NCBI GenBank assembly: GCA_026983895.1
Contig: JALSTF010000059.1
Coordinates: 1 to 18,857 of the forward strand
Reading direction: 5' to 3'
Length of the DNA stretch: 18,857 nucleotides
Origin: Sulfurovum sp.
GTDB taxonomy: Bacteria > Campylobacterota > Campylobacteria > Campylobacterales > Sulfurovaceae
The position numbers and the translations under genes are program-made. This document shows positions 1-6,648 of the stretch, piece after piece (the first letter of the stretch is position 1; each line of letters starts with the position of its first letter). The notes under the pieces were generated by a model. The model was given only the letters and a program-made list of their open reading frames with translations. It made no database searches and was not told where the DNA came from.

Positions 1-774
1 TGGCTCTTTAGTGCCTATAAAAAAAAGAAACATCTTGAGTGGATCGATGCACTTCCTTTTACGCAAGAGCAGCGCAGCTATCTTGTACATGTACCGCACT
101 ATACACACCTTTCCGGTGAAGAGAAAACAAAAATAGAGCGTTCTATTCTGCGCTTTATCCATACCAAAACCTTTATTGGGGCTAAACTTGAGGTGACAGA
201 GGAGATGAAGGTCATTGTAGCCTTTTATGCCTGCCTGCTGCTTCTTCACATAGAAACTTCCAACTGTTATGACAATCTTAGAACAGTCATCCTCTATCAC
301 CAGCCAGTGATGATAGACCGTGTACAGGACAATGGCGGTATTTTCTCCAAAGAAAAATTCCTTATTGACGGGCAGTCCGCCAACGATACGGTGATCATCA
401 TCTGGCATGATGCCAAGCGGGAAGCATACCATCCCCGAAAAGAAAATGTCATCGTACATGAGTTCGCTCACGAGATAGACTTTATGGACGGGGAGATAGA
501 CGGTGTGCCGCCCCTGGAACGTTCCAAATACCACGAATGGACCAATGTGCTTTACCGTGAATTCACGAAGCTCAACCATGTGGCACTGAAGAACAGGGAT
601 TGGGGCGATTATAAATTCATCGGCGAATATGCGGCAACGAATGAAGCAGAATTCTTTGCCGTGATCACGGAACGTTTCTTTGAATCTCCCAAAAGTCTGA
701 AACAGAAATTTCCAGACCTTTACAATGAATTGAAAGATTTCTACAGGACAGACCCGGCAAAGTGGCTGGACTAG
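1..774 (+). CDS. mtfA: MtfA-family zinc metallopeptidase, 5' end outside window
   Basis: The reading frame is open from base 1, so the gene starts upstream; 257 residues are visible, close to the roughly 265 of E. coli MtfA, so little is missing. The zinc site is clear: HEFAH at visible residues 153-157, with a downstream glutamate at 217 in the segment EAEFFAVITERFF, matching the third-ligand position of the family. The C-terminal stretch ending in DFYRTDPAKWL also resembles MtfA. In enterobacteria MtfA is a cytosolic aminopeptidase-like protein that binds the glucose repressor Mlc; that role is not expected to transfer here because no Mlc partner is seen. A GTG at 193 is an internal codon, not the start, because the homologous N-terminal region lies upstream of it. 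Its stop overlaps the stop of the convergent permease gene. Family assignment is secure; function in this organism is unknown. Confidence 0.9.
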   Translation, partial: WLFSAYKKKKHLEWIDALPFTQEQRSYLVHVPHYTHLSGEEKTKIERSILRFIHTKTFIGAKLEVTEEMKVIVAFYACLLLLHIETSNCYDNLRTVILYHQPVMIDRVQDNGGIFSKEKFLIDGQSANDTVIIIWHDAKREAYHPRKENVIVHEFAHEIDFMDGEIDGVPPLERSKYHEWTNVLYREFTKLNHVALKNRDWGDYKFIGEYAATNEAEFFAVITERFFESPKSLKQKFPDLYNELKDFYRTDPAKWLD

Positions 775-2087
775 CTGTGCTGTTCATCCTCTTCAAGGTC
801 TTTGTCCAAATAGGGTGAGAGCCTTTTTGCTTTGAGCGTATAGTAGATAAAGCTGAAAAGAGATACGGCAAGAATGACGATAGCACTGGTAATCAGTGAT
901 TTTGGTGTATGCATAAGGTTGTAGCCAATCAGTACAACGGTTGCAACAAGCCCCAGAAGCGTGCCTCCTCCGGAAATGAAACGATTTCCCCCTGTCTCTT
1001 TGTAAAGTCTGAAATTGGCAAAGTTCACCAGCGAAAAAACGATAAGAAAACCGATACTGCCTGCCACCGAGATGTTGTCAAGATTGAAGGATGTGGCGAA
1101 GATAATGCCCAAAAGTGCGATAATGATCATCCCTTCATAGCCATGCTTGAATTTTTTCTCAAACCTTCCCGGCAGTTCTCCATAGCGTGCGATCAGATAA
1201 CTGGTACGGCCTCCGCCGTAAAGGGTGGCATTGATGGCGGAAGCGGTAGAGAGCAGGGCGGCGATACCGATAATGATGAAACCGGCCCTTCCGAAGAAAG
1301 GTTCTGCCGCTTCGGCCAGTACGTAGTCCTGTGCTTTTTTTGCTGCTTCAAAGCTCAAATTGCCTACCGTCACCATAGAGATCCATACATAGAGGATAAT
1401 CACAAAAATAACAGCGGCATAGTAGGCCCGCGGAAGTGTCTTCTCCGGATTTTTGACATCCCTGGCCGTATTGGCGATAAGTTCAAATCCTTCATAGGCA
1501 AGGAAGATGATAAGCCCGCCCGTAACCACCGAAGGCATAGGCGTCCACTGCTGCGGAGCCATATGTGACATGTCTATGCTAGCCGTACCCACAGCGGCGA
1601 ACACCAGTAAAATGGCAAGCTTGATAAATACCATGATGTCTTCCGCACGACCTGTCATAAAAGCACCCAGAAGATTGATGAACATAAAAAGAAGTATGAC
1701 CCCTGCAGCAAGGGATTTATGCAGCCATTCCACATCAGTGCCGAGGATAAGTGCAGAACCATAGCTTCCGAACGCATAGGCATAGAGTGCCAGCATGATC
1801 ACATAGGAGACAAGAAGAAGGTTGTTGATGATGGAAGAGAACAGCCCGTTCCCGAAAGCCTGGACGATAAATTCGATACTCCCGCCTTCACTGGGATAGC
1901 GCAAGGAGAGTTTTACGTAGGAGTAGGCGGTCACAAGCGCGATAAAACCTGCGATCATAAAGGCAATAGGTGCGGCCCCTTTGGCCAGATCGATGGTAAG
2001 GCCCAGAACAGCGAAAATACCGCCTCCGACCATCCCCCCGACACCGATGCTGAAGGCTTCGATGAAGCCTATTTTCTTCTCAGCCAT
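771..2087 (-). CDS. APC-superfamily amino acid permease-like transporter
   Basis: A 438-residue, highly hydrophobic protein with about twelve predicted membrane segments. The N-terminal glycine-rich stretch GVGGMVGGGIFAVLG (residues 16-30) matches the unwound first helix of the amino acid-polyamine-organocation (APC) superfamily, which binds the substrate carboxyl and amino groups. The charged C-terminal tail (KDLEEDEQHS) is cytoplasmic. The substrate cannot be read from sequence; amino acids or amines are usual for the family. The ATG at 2085-2087 follows the stop of the upstream 76-residue gene by three bases without a strong ribosome binding site, which suggests translational coupling in one operon with three small upstream genes. 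Its stop codon overlaps the stop of the convergent mtfA gene. Family call is firm, substrate unassigned. Confidence 0.88.
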   Translation of the reverse strand: MAEKKIGFIEAFSIGVGGMVGGGIFAVLGLTIDLAKGAAPIAFMIAGFIALVTAYSYVKLSLRYPSEGGSIEFIVQAFGNGLFSSIINNLLLVSYVIMLALYAYAFGSYGSALILGTDVEWLHKSLAAGVILLFMFINLLGAFMTGRAEDIMVFIKLAILLVFAAVGTASIDMSHMAPQQWTPMPSVVTGGLIIFLAYEGFELIANTARDVKNPEKTLPRAYYAAVIFVIILYVWISMVTVGNLSFEAAKKAQDYVLAEAAEPFFGRAGFIIIGIAALLSTASAINATLYGGGRTSYLIARYGELPGRFEKKFKHGYEGMIIIALLGIIFATSFNLDNISVAGSIGFLIVFSLVNFANFRLYKETGGNRFISGGGTLLGLVATVVLIGYNLMHTPKSLITSAIVILAVSLFSFIYYTLKAKRLSPYLDKDLEEDEQHS

Positions 2088-2090
2088 CGC

Positions 2091-2321
2091 TTAGTTCTTG
2101 GTGTGGCACTTCAAACTTTGGGCTTTGATGGCATGCAGGCGGTTGAGTACATGTTCCATTTCATCGGTCTCTTCTTTGCAGCGTTTGACAAGGGTCTCTT
2201 TCTTTGCCTCTATAAGCTGTATCTGTTTGTCCACATCTTGAGGATCCGCATGGCAGTTTTTTGCCGCTTCTTCTTCTTTCTCCAGTACCCAGTCCATGGC
2301 TTTTTGAATAAAGGTCATCAT
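2091..2321 (-). CDS. Small charged protein with Cys-His pairs, unknown function
   Basis: A 76-residue protein, rich in Glu and Lys, probably a helical hairpin: residues 30-70 have a coiled-coil-like heptad pattern. It has three cysteines, two of them in CH pairs (C23-H24 and C72-H73) plus C48, which could bind a metal or form disulfides; this is inference. No membrane segment or signal peptide. The start codon overlaps the stop of the preceding gene by one base (TGATG) and a second ATG follows at once, so either methionine may be used. Together with the three-base gap to the permease this places it within one operon. I do not recognise the family. It could be an accessory protein of the permease or merely co-transcribed. 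Confidence 0.65.
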   Translation of the reverse strand: MMTFIQKAMDWVLEKEEEAAKNCHADPQDVDKQIQLIEAKKETLVKRCKEETDEMEHVLNRLHAIKAQSLKCHTKN

Positions 2322-2527
2322 CAGATCAGCCCCAGTTCAGCGAGTATCGCTTCCACTTTTGGAGAAACTTGCGCCAGTTCATTGATGAAAGTCCCCCATG
2401 CTTTGTCTTCCGCATACCACTCTTCGATATGTTTCATGGAGTTGCTTTTCTCCTCTTCGCTCAATTCATCGGACTTGTCGATATTTTCTTTGATTCTCTC
2501 CAAGTGTTTCATGTTGCTTTGGCTCAT
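2321..2527 (-). CDS. Small acidic helical protein, unknown function
   Basis: A 68-residue acidic protein without signal peptide or membrane segment. It is predicted to be all helical, with the pattern SDELSEEEKSNSMKHIEEW (residues 19-37) followed by a C-terminal helix ending LAELGLI. The ATG at 2525-2527 is preceded by AAGGAG with seven bases of spacing, a good ribosome binding site that supports the gene being real. Its stop overlaps the start of the next small gene by one base. Second gene of the three-small-gene/permease operon. Family not recognised; no function proposed. Confidence 0.65.
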   Translation of the reverse strand: MSQSNMKHLERIKENIDKSDELSEEEKSNSMKHIEEWYAEDKAWGTFINELAQVSPKVEAILAELGLI

Positions 2528-2542
2528 AGTGTCTCTCCTTTT

Positions 2543-2752
2543 CTAGTATTGGTCGTATTTGCCCTCTGCGATCTCTTCTTTGAGTTCGTCGAGTGCTTTC
2601 TGCATAGTGTCTGCAATGAGTTCAGCGGATTTTCTGTCATCATTTTCCGGGATGTCCCAGTCGAAGATCTTCATATTGGCTTTGAAAAGCAGCCGAAGTT
2701 CCGTTTTAATGCCCGATTGCATCTTTTCTAACTCTTTTTCTTGCGGTGTCAT
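2543..2752 (-). CDS. Small helical protein, first gene of the permease operon
   Basis: A 69-residue protein starting at the ATG at 2750-2752. A GTG two codons upstream (2756-2758) extends the frame, but it overlaps the AAGGAG ribosome binding site (2758-2763), whereas the ATG has five bases of spacing, so the ATG is preferred. The sequence is charged and helical (LRLLFKANMKIFDWDIPEND, then a long C-terminal helix ending EGKYDQY), with no signal peptide or membrane segment. It is the promoter-proximal member of a minus-strand run of three small genes and an APC permease, with fifteen bases to the next gene. Family not recognised. Confidence 0.65.
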   Translation of the reverse strand: MTPQEKELEKMQSGIKTELRLLFKANMKIFDWDIPENDDRKSAELIADTMQKALDELKEEIAEGKYDQY

Positions 2753-2802
2753 ATACACTCCTTATTTTATTTAAGGGAATTCTATCACTTTAATGTTAAT
2801 AG

Positions 2803-2832
2803 TTGATAGTTTAAGGTAAGTTCTTGGATAAT
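2803..2832 (+). promoter_or_regulatory. Sigma-70-type promoter for the thioredoxin-like gene
   Basis: TTGATA at 2803-2808 and GATAAT at 2827-2832 are separated by 18 bases; each hexamer matches five of six consensus positions. The predicted start of transcription near 2839 lies about 20 bases before the ATG at 2859. The -35 element overlaps the right arm of a spaced inverted repeat (CTATCA at 2782-2787, TGATAG at 2804-2809), which may be chance. Confidence 0.5.
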
Positions 2833-2858
2833 ACTTCATCAACTATACAGGATGGTCC

Positions 2859-3290
2859 ATGAAACTTTTTTTAATCTTTCTCTTTCTCACAGCAGGGCTT
2901 TTTGCCGCCGATGCGACCGAAGCAGCCAAAAAACTCGGTGCGATGAACAATTATGAAACAGCGATACACAAGGCTCAGGCGGAAAAAAAGATGCTGGTGA
3001 TGGTGATCGTCAAGGAACATTGCCGCTGGTGCGAAAAACTGATAGACCGGACACTGAGCGAACCTGAGGTCAAAAAGGCATTGGAGAACGATATACTTCT
3101 CATTGTGGACCGTAATGCTCCCTATCCTTCCGATTTCAATGAAGGCTTTTTCCCTTCGACCTTTTTTATAGACTACAGTACCGGAAAAAGTGTGTATGAA
3201 AGTGCCGGCTATGTCGGCAAGAAATGTTTTCTCAACGATCTGCATGAATCGCAAAAGATACGTGACAGCTTGTATAATTCGGAAAAGTAG
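2859..3290 (+). CDS. Secreted thioredoxin-fold protein with CRWC motif
   Basis: 143 residues. An N-terminal signal peptide (residues 1-17, cleavage after LFA) sends it to the periplasm. The mature part has a thioredoxin-like fold with the redox motif CRWC at 55-58 and the sequence FFPSTFFID (97-105), where P99 fits the conserved cis-proline next to the active site. The motif CxWC and the length match periplasmic thioredoxin-like proteins (Thioredoxin_7/DUF255-like) that reduce or isomerise disulfides. An extra cysteine at about 123 is outside the active site. Start chosen at the ATG with AGGATGG upstream and the signal peptide directly after it. It has its own promoter and is a single gene; a convergent tRNA gene lies 25 bases downstream. 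The physiological substrate is unknown. Confidence 0.82.
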   Translation: MKLFLIFLFLTAGLFAADATEAAKKLGAMNNYETAIHKAQAEKKMLVMVIVKEHCRWCEKLIDRTLSEPEVKKALENDILLIVDRNAPYPSDFNEGFFPSTFFIDYSTGKSVYESAGYVGKKCFLNDLHESQKIRDSLYNSEK

Positions 3291-3315
3291 GAGTAACATG
3301 TAGTTCAATTGGATA

Positions 3316-3391
3316 TGGTGTCCCCGGGAGGACTCGAACCCCCAGCTAGGCCTTAGGAGGGCCCTGCTTTATCCGGTTAAGCGACGAGGAC
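3316..3391 (-). tRNA. tRNA-Arg (anticodon CCT)
   Basis: Reading the minus strand, all four arms fold: acceptor GTCCTCG/CGGGGAC (one G-T pair), D stem GCTT/AAGC, anticodon stem GGGCC/GGCCT, seven-base loop CTCCTAA, and T stem GGGGG/CCTCC around TTCGAGT. The anticodon CCT occupies 3355-3357 and reads AGG arginine codons. The discriminator base is A and the CCA end is encoded (3316-3318). The variable loop is four bases. It stands alone, convergent with the thioredoxin-like gene. Confidence 0.95.
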
Positions 3392-3482
3392 AGCAGCATG
3401 TGAAAAATAGTTTCACAATATTTTGTGCATCCGCATTTTAGCAGGATGTTGATTATAAAAAGAAACAGCTTGTTGAATATTA

Positions 3483-3491
3483 TGTTAAAAT
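3483..3491 (+). promoter_or_regulatory. Extended -10 promoter candidate for the 199-residue secreted protein gene
   Basis: TG-T-TAAAAT (3483-3491) fits an extended -10 element; no good -35 is present at the right distance, which is common in AT-rich Campylobacterota promoters. The predicted start near 3498 gives a leader of about 34 bases containing the AAGGAA ribosome binding site at 3521-3526. Confidence 0.4.
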
Positions 3492-3531
3492 AGTAACGAA
3501 GATAAGAAAAAATCAACAAAAAGGAAACAAA

Positions 3532-4131
3532 ATGTTCAAAAAAACAGTAATTGCAGCAGCAATGGTTCTGGGACTTTCACAGGGAGCGCAGGCTGATATG
3601 TCTGCGGGGATGCCAAATATGGGAGAAGCCAATGCCCAGATGCAGAAAAGTATGGCACTGCTTCCTTTTCTGACCGCTCCCATTGAAAGCAGCGAAGTAT
3701 TGAGTGATGATGACGTGAAACGTTTTATTGCAGCTATTAAAGAAAAGAAGAGCAACTACAGGGATTACTCCAAAAAGATTGAAAAAGGGTATGAAAAAGC
3801 AGCAGAAGTGGTCCAGAAAGGTGCAAACTTCAATACATTCGTCAAAAAAGCCATAGAACTTTCCGGTGTAAAATCAAAACTGAACAGAGATGCAAGGGAC
3901 CTGGGTTATAATGATGCGCTTGACCTGACCATAAAGTCAGCGAGGATCGGAAGGGCGATGGTCATGGCAAAAATGGATGAAGAGATCGCCAAGGTACCCA
4001 AAGAACAGCAGGAGATGATGCGGAGTATGACTTCAGGTATGGTCGGACAGGTGAAAAAGGAAGATATAGAGGTGGTCAAACCCTACCTTGGAGAACTTGA
4101 AAAGATCATGAAGAAAAAACAACAGCCATAA
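3532..4131 (+). CDS. Secreted helical protein of unknown function
   Basis: 199 residues. A classical signal peptide (residues 1-21, cleavage after AQA) indicates export to the periplasm. The mature N-terminus is methionine-rich (MSAGMPNMGEANAQM), and the remainder is predicted to be almost entirely helical and lysine-rich, ending in a basic tail (KIMKKKQQP). There are no cysteines and no lipobox. ATG start has AAGGAA six bases upstream. It stands alone between the tRNA and ppaC, with its own promoter candidate, and ends about 27 bases before the -10 element of ppaC. I do not recognise a family; the helical, Met-bearing layout resembles periplasmic chaperone-like or metal-associated proteins only loosely. 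Confidence 0.8.
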   Translation: MFKKTVIAAAMVLGLSQGAQADMSAGMPNMGEANAQMQKSMALLPFLTAPIESSEVLSDDDVKRFIAAIKEKKSNYRDYSKKIEKGYEKAAEVVQKGANFNTFVKKAIELSGVKSKLNRDARDLGYNDALDLTIKSARIGRAMVMAKMDEEIAKVPKEQQEMMRSMTSGMVGQVKKEDIEVVKPYLGELEKIMKKKQQP

Positions 4132-4147
4132 AATACCTGTTTTTAGT

Positions 4148-4164
4148 GCCTAATAGGCTATAAT
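4148..4164 (+). promoter_or_regulatory. ppaC promoter -10 with adjacent palindrome
   Basis: A perfect TATAAT lies at 4159-4164, giving a predicted start near 4171 and a 20-base leader. Directly upstream, GCCTA-a-TAGGC (4148-4158) is an exact inverted repeat inside the spacer, positioned where a repressor could block polymerase. No convincing -35 hexamer is seen. Confidence 0.45.
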
Positions 4165-4190
4165 ACGAAAAAAATTACAGGACAGTTTTG

Positions 4191-5108
4191 ATGGCTACTT
4201 ATATTTTTGGACATACCACACCAGATTCGGATTCTATCGTGGGAGCGATCTCCCTCTCCTATCTTAAAAATCATTTGGGTGAAGAATGTGTACCTTGCAG
4301 ACAGGGGGAAGTGAACCCTGAAACGAAATGGATACTCGAAAAGTTCGGTTTTGAAGCACCGATGCTGAAAACGGAATATGCCGGTGAAAAAGTGTATCTT
4401 ATTGACTTTATGGAGCGTTCCCAAAGCCCCAAAGATATTGATGAAGCGACCATACTCGGTATCGTGGACCATCACAAACTCGGTGATCTTACCACCAATG
4501 CACCGCTTGAGATGTGGGTACGTCCTGTAGGATGCTCCAACACCATTGTCAAGCAAATGTTCGACTACTACCATATAGAGATCCCCAAAGATCTTGCCAG
4601 TATGATGATGTGTGCCATTTTGAGCGATACCGTCATCTTCAAGTCTCCCACCTGTACCAAAGAAGATACCAAAGCCTGTAAAGAGCTCGCCGAGATCGCA
4701 GGTATAGAGGATTATAAAGCCGTGGGTATGGAAATGTTCATCGTCAAGTCCGATGTGCTCAATGCCACACCGAGAGAACTGGTCACAAGAGACTTCAAAG
4801 ACTTCAACATGGGCGGCAGCCTCATAGGTGTGGGGCAGCTCGAAGTGGTGGACCTTTCTGTTTTTGACACGATGAAAGCGGACCTGTTCGAAGATATGAA
4901 GAAACTGAAAGAGGAGGGTGGCAGACACTCTGTCCTGCTTCTGCTTACAGACATTATGAAGGTCGGTTCACAGCTGCTTGTGGTCAGTGACGAACCGGAG
5001 AAGATCGAGCATGCCTTTAAAGTCAAACTTGAGGACGGCGAAGTCTGGCTTGATGGTGTGATGAGCCGTAAAAAACAGATCATTCCTTTCCTCGAAGAGC
5101 AGTTTTAA
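4191..5108 (+). CDS. ppaC: Family II (manganese-dependent) inorganic pyrophosphatase
   Basis: 305 residues, the usual length of the CBS-less family II enzymes, which hydrolyse cytosolic pyrophosphate to two phosphates with Mn or Co and so pull biosynthetic reactions forward. DHH-domain metal ligands are visible: HTTPDSDS (H8, D12, D14), D72, the signature DHH at 93-95, and D146 in SDTVIF. The C-terminal DHHA2 domain ends with the substrate-binding SRKKQ (292-296). No regulatory CBS or DRTGG insertion is present. ATG at 4191 is chosen over an in-frame TTG one codon earlier because the former gives the canonical MATYIFGHTTPDSDS start and has AGGA eight bases upstream. Monocistronic, with its own promoter; followed by a long gene-free region. 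Assignment is secure. Confidence 0.95.
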   Translation: MATYIFGHTTPDSDSIVGAISLSYLKNHLGEECVPCRQGEVNPETKWILEKFGFEAPMLKTEYAGEKVYLIDFMERSQSPKDIDEATILGIVDHHKLGDLTTNAPLEMWVRPVGCSNTIVKQMFDYYHIEIPKDLASMMMCAILSDTVIFKSPTCTKEDTKACKELAEIAGIEDYKAVGMEMFIVKSDVLNATPRELVTRDFKDFNMGGSLIGVGQLEVVDLSVFDTMKADLFEDMKKLKEEGGRHSVLLLLTDIMKVGSQLLVVSDEPEKIEHAFKVKLEDGEVWLDGVMSRKKQIIPFLEEQF

Positions 5109-5119
5109 GCCTTTTTTGG

Positions 5120-5161
5120 GCGTAATTGCCGCAAAAGCATACACTTTTGCGATAATTACGC
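5120..5161. repeat. Long two-part inverted repeat (hairpin) after ppaC
   Basis: GCGTAATT (5120-5127) pairs exactly with AATTACGC (5154-5161), and CGCAAAAG (5130-5137) pairs exactly with CTTTTGCG (5144-5151), leaving a 2x2 internal mismatch and a six-base loop CATACA. Sixteen pairs in 42 bases is far above chance. No T-tract follows on either strand, so it is not a standard intrinsic terminator; it could be a 3' end stabiliser of ppaC mRNA, a protein binding site, or part of the promoter region for the rhlE leader. Confidence 0.7.
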
Positions 5162-5348
5162 TATACTGCCGTACAATTTAAGCGTACATCGGTCAACTCT
5201 CAAATATTCCCAGCTCAACGGGAAAAAGTGTTTTTACACTTTATAGAAAAAATCAATAAAAAACAACTCAGCCTAAGACCGACCTATAGAGAACTATACA
5301 GGTAGGCTCGGTCATCCGGAAAGACATTCGGATTTAAAAAGGTAAACT
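5162..5348 (+). promoter_or_regulatory. Structured 5' leader of the rhlE gene
   Basis: This gene-free stretch precedes the helicase start codon and holds three local hairpins: AAAGTGT/ACACTTT with a TTTT loop (5225-5242); GACCGA-CCTA paired with TAGG-c-TCGGTC (5277-5313); and ATCCG/CGGAT (5314-5333), ending just before the AAAGG ribosome binding site at about 5338-5342. GCCTA at 5271-5275 could pair with TAGGC at 5303-5307 instead, which would break the upper part of the middle hairpin, so two exclusive folds are possible. A TATACT at 5162-5167 could be the -10 element, without a good -35. Long structured leaders are known for cold-induced DEAD-box helicase genes such as deaD; the same role here is inference. 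Confidence 0.5.
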
Positions 5349-6641
5349 ATGTCATTCAATACACTGGGACTTTCAGAGTCACTACTCAAAGCAGTCAAAG
5401 AGCAGGGCTATACAGAGCCTACACCTATTCAGAAGCAGGCGATCCCTGTCATTATAAAGAAAAAAGACGTACTTGCTGCCGCGCAGACAGGAACAGGAAA
5501 AACAGCAGGTTTTACCCTGCCGATGCTTGAGCGGCTTTCGCAAAGCAAACCGCAGATGAAGAAACTGCAGATCCGGGCACTGGTCCTCACACCGACAAGA
5601 GAGCTTGCTGCGCAGGTGGCAGAAAGTGTGAAGATCTACGGGAAACATACCCCCTATACCTCCACAATGATCTTCGGAGGCGTAGGTATCAATCCGCAGC
5701 TCGCAACCATCAGGAAAGGGGTGGATATCGTCATTGCCACACCAGGCAGACTCCTTGATATCGCCGGGCAGCGGGGCATCGATTTCTCGGCACTGGAGAT
5801 CCTGGTACTTGACGAAGCGGACAGAATGCTCGATATGGGTTTCATCCACGACATCAAAAAACTGATGAAGATGATGCCCAGGCAAAAGCAGACACTGCTC
5901 TTTTCCGCTACTTTCTCACCTGAAATAAAAAAACTGGCATCGGGACTTCTCAACAACCCTGAGACCATCGAAGTGGCACGTCAGAACAAAACAGCCGACC
6001 AGGTCAGCCAGGTCGTGCACTATGTGGACAAGCACAGAAAAAGGGAACTGCTCTCACAACTCATCAAAACGAAGAATTGGGAGCAGGTACTTGTCTTTAC
6101 CCGTACCAAACACGGGGCGAACAAACTGACCAAACAGCTTGAAGAAGCCGGCATCTCCGCAGCAGCCATTCACGGCAACAAAAGCCAGGGTGCACGGACC
6201 AAAGCACTGGCCAGTTTCAAAGCCAACGATATCCGTGTACTCGTGGCGACGGATATCGCAGCCAGGGGCATCGACATCGACCAGCTGCCGCATGTGGTCA
6301 ACTATGAACTGCCGAATGTTCCCGAAGACTATGTACACCGCATCGGCCGTACCGGGCGTGCAGGGCAGAGCGGTGAAGCTGTATCCCTTGTCTGTGTCGA
6401 TGAGCATAAACTGCTTTTTGATATAGAGAAATTCATTAAAGGTGAGATCAACAAGGTGCATATCCCGGCGTTCACTCCCGACCCGAACATCAAAGCTGAG
6501 CCTATCCAGAACGGAAGAGGCGGCGGACGAAACAAAAAAGCAAGACCCCAGGGAAGCAATGGCGGCTCAGAGAACCGCAGCAGAAGAACGAACAGCCGCA
6601 ACAGGAACAGAAGCAGAAATCAAACTGAAAGTAGCAGATAG
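5349..6641 (+). CDS. rhlE: ATP-dependent DEAD-box RNA helicase, RhlE type
   Basis: 430 residues, cytosolic RNA helicase with all core motifs: Q motif around GYTEPTPIQ (20-28), Walker A AQTGTGKT (45-52), PTRELA (82-87), TPGRLLD (131-137), DEAD (155-158), SAT (186-188), the C-terminal RecA domain with ARGIDI (305-310), and HRIGRTGR (330-337). The segment from FTRTKHGAN to NYELPNVPEDYVHR and the late block AEPIQNGR are hallmarks of RhlE, which in E. coli takes part in ribosome assembly and RNA turnover. After about residue 388 comes a basic, Arg/Asn/Ser/Gly-rich tail of about 42 residues that likely binds RNA non-specifically. ATG is preceded by AAAGG. The long structured leader hints at temperature or autoregulatory control. 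Ends eight bases from the convergent aldo/keto reductase gene. Confidence 0.94.
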   Translation: MSFNTLGLSESLLKAVKEQGYTEPTPIQKQAIPVIIKKKDVLAAAQTGTGKTAGFTLPMLERLSQSKPQMKKLQIRALVLTPTRELAAQVAESVKIYGKHTPYTSTMIFGGVGINPQLATIRKGVDIVIATPGRLLDIAGQRGIDFSALEILVLDEADRMLDMGFIHDIKKLMKMMPRQKQTLLFSATFSPEIKKLASGLLNNPETIEVARQNKTADQVSQVVHYVDKHRKRELLSQLIKTKNWEQVLVFTRTKHGANKLTKQLEEAGISAAAIHGNKSQGARTKALASFKANDIRVLVATDIAARGIDIDQLPHVVNYELPNVPEDYVHRIGRTGRAGQSGEAVSLVCVDEHKLLFDIEKFIKGEINKVHIPAFTPDPNIKAEPIQNGRGGGRNKKARPQGSNGGSENRSRRTNSRNRNRSRNQTESSR

Positions 6642-6648
6642 ATACAAA

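Noticed and set aside
1719..2546. 275-codon plus-strand open frame
   Set aside because: It is antisense to the permease and two small genes, which have family motifs or ribosome binding sites; its translation shows no recognisable domain.
3316..3391. tRNA gene as an integration site of a genomic island
   Set aside because: No integrase gene, no duplicated tRNA 3' end and no mobile genes are seen on either side.
4158..4928. 256-codon minus-strand open frame
   Set aside because: It is antisense to ppaC, whose catalytic motifs are intact; Cys/His/Phe-rich translation is typical of a shadow frame.
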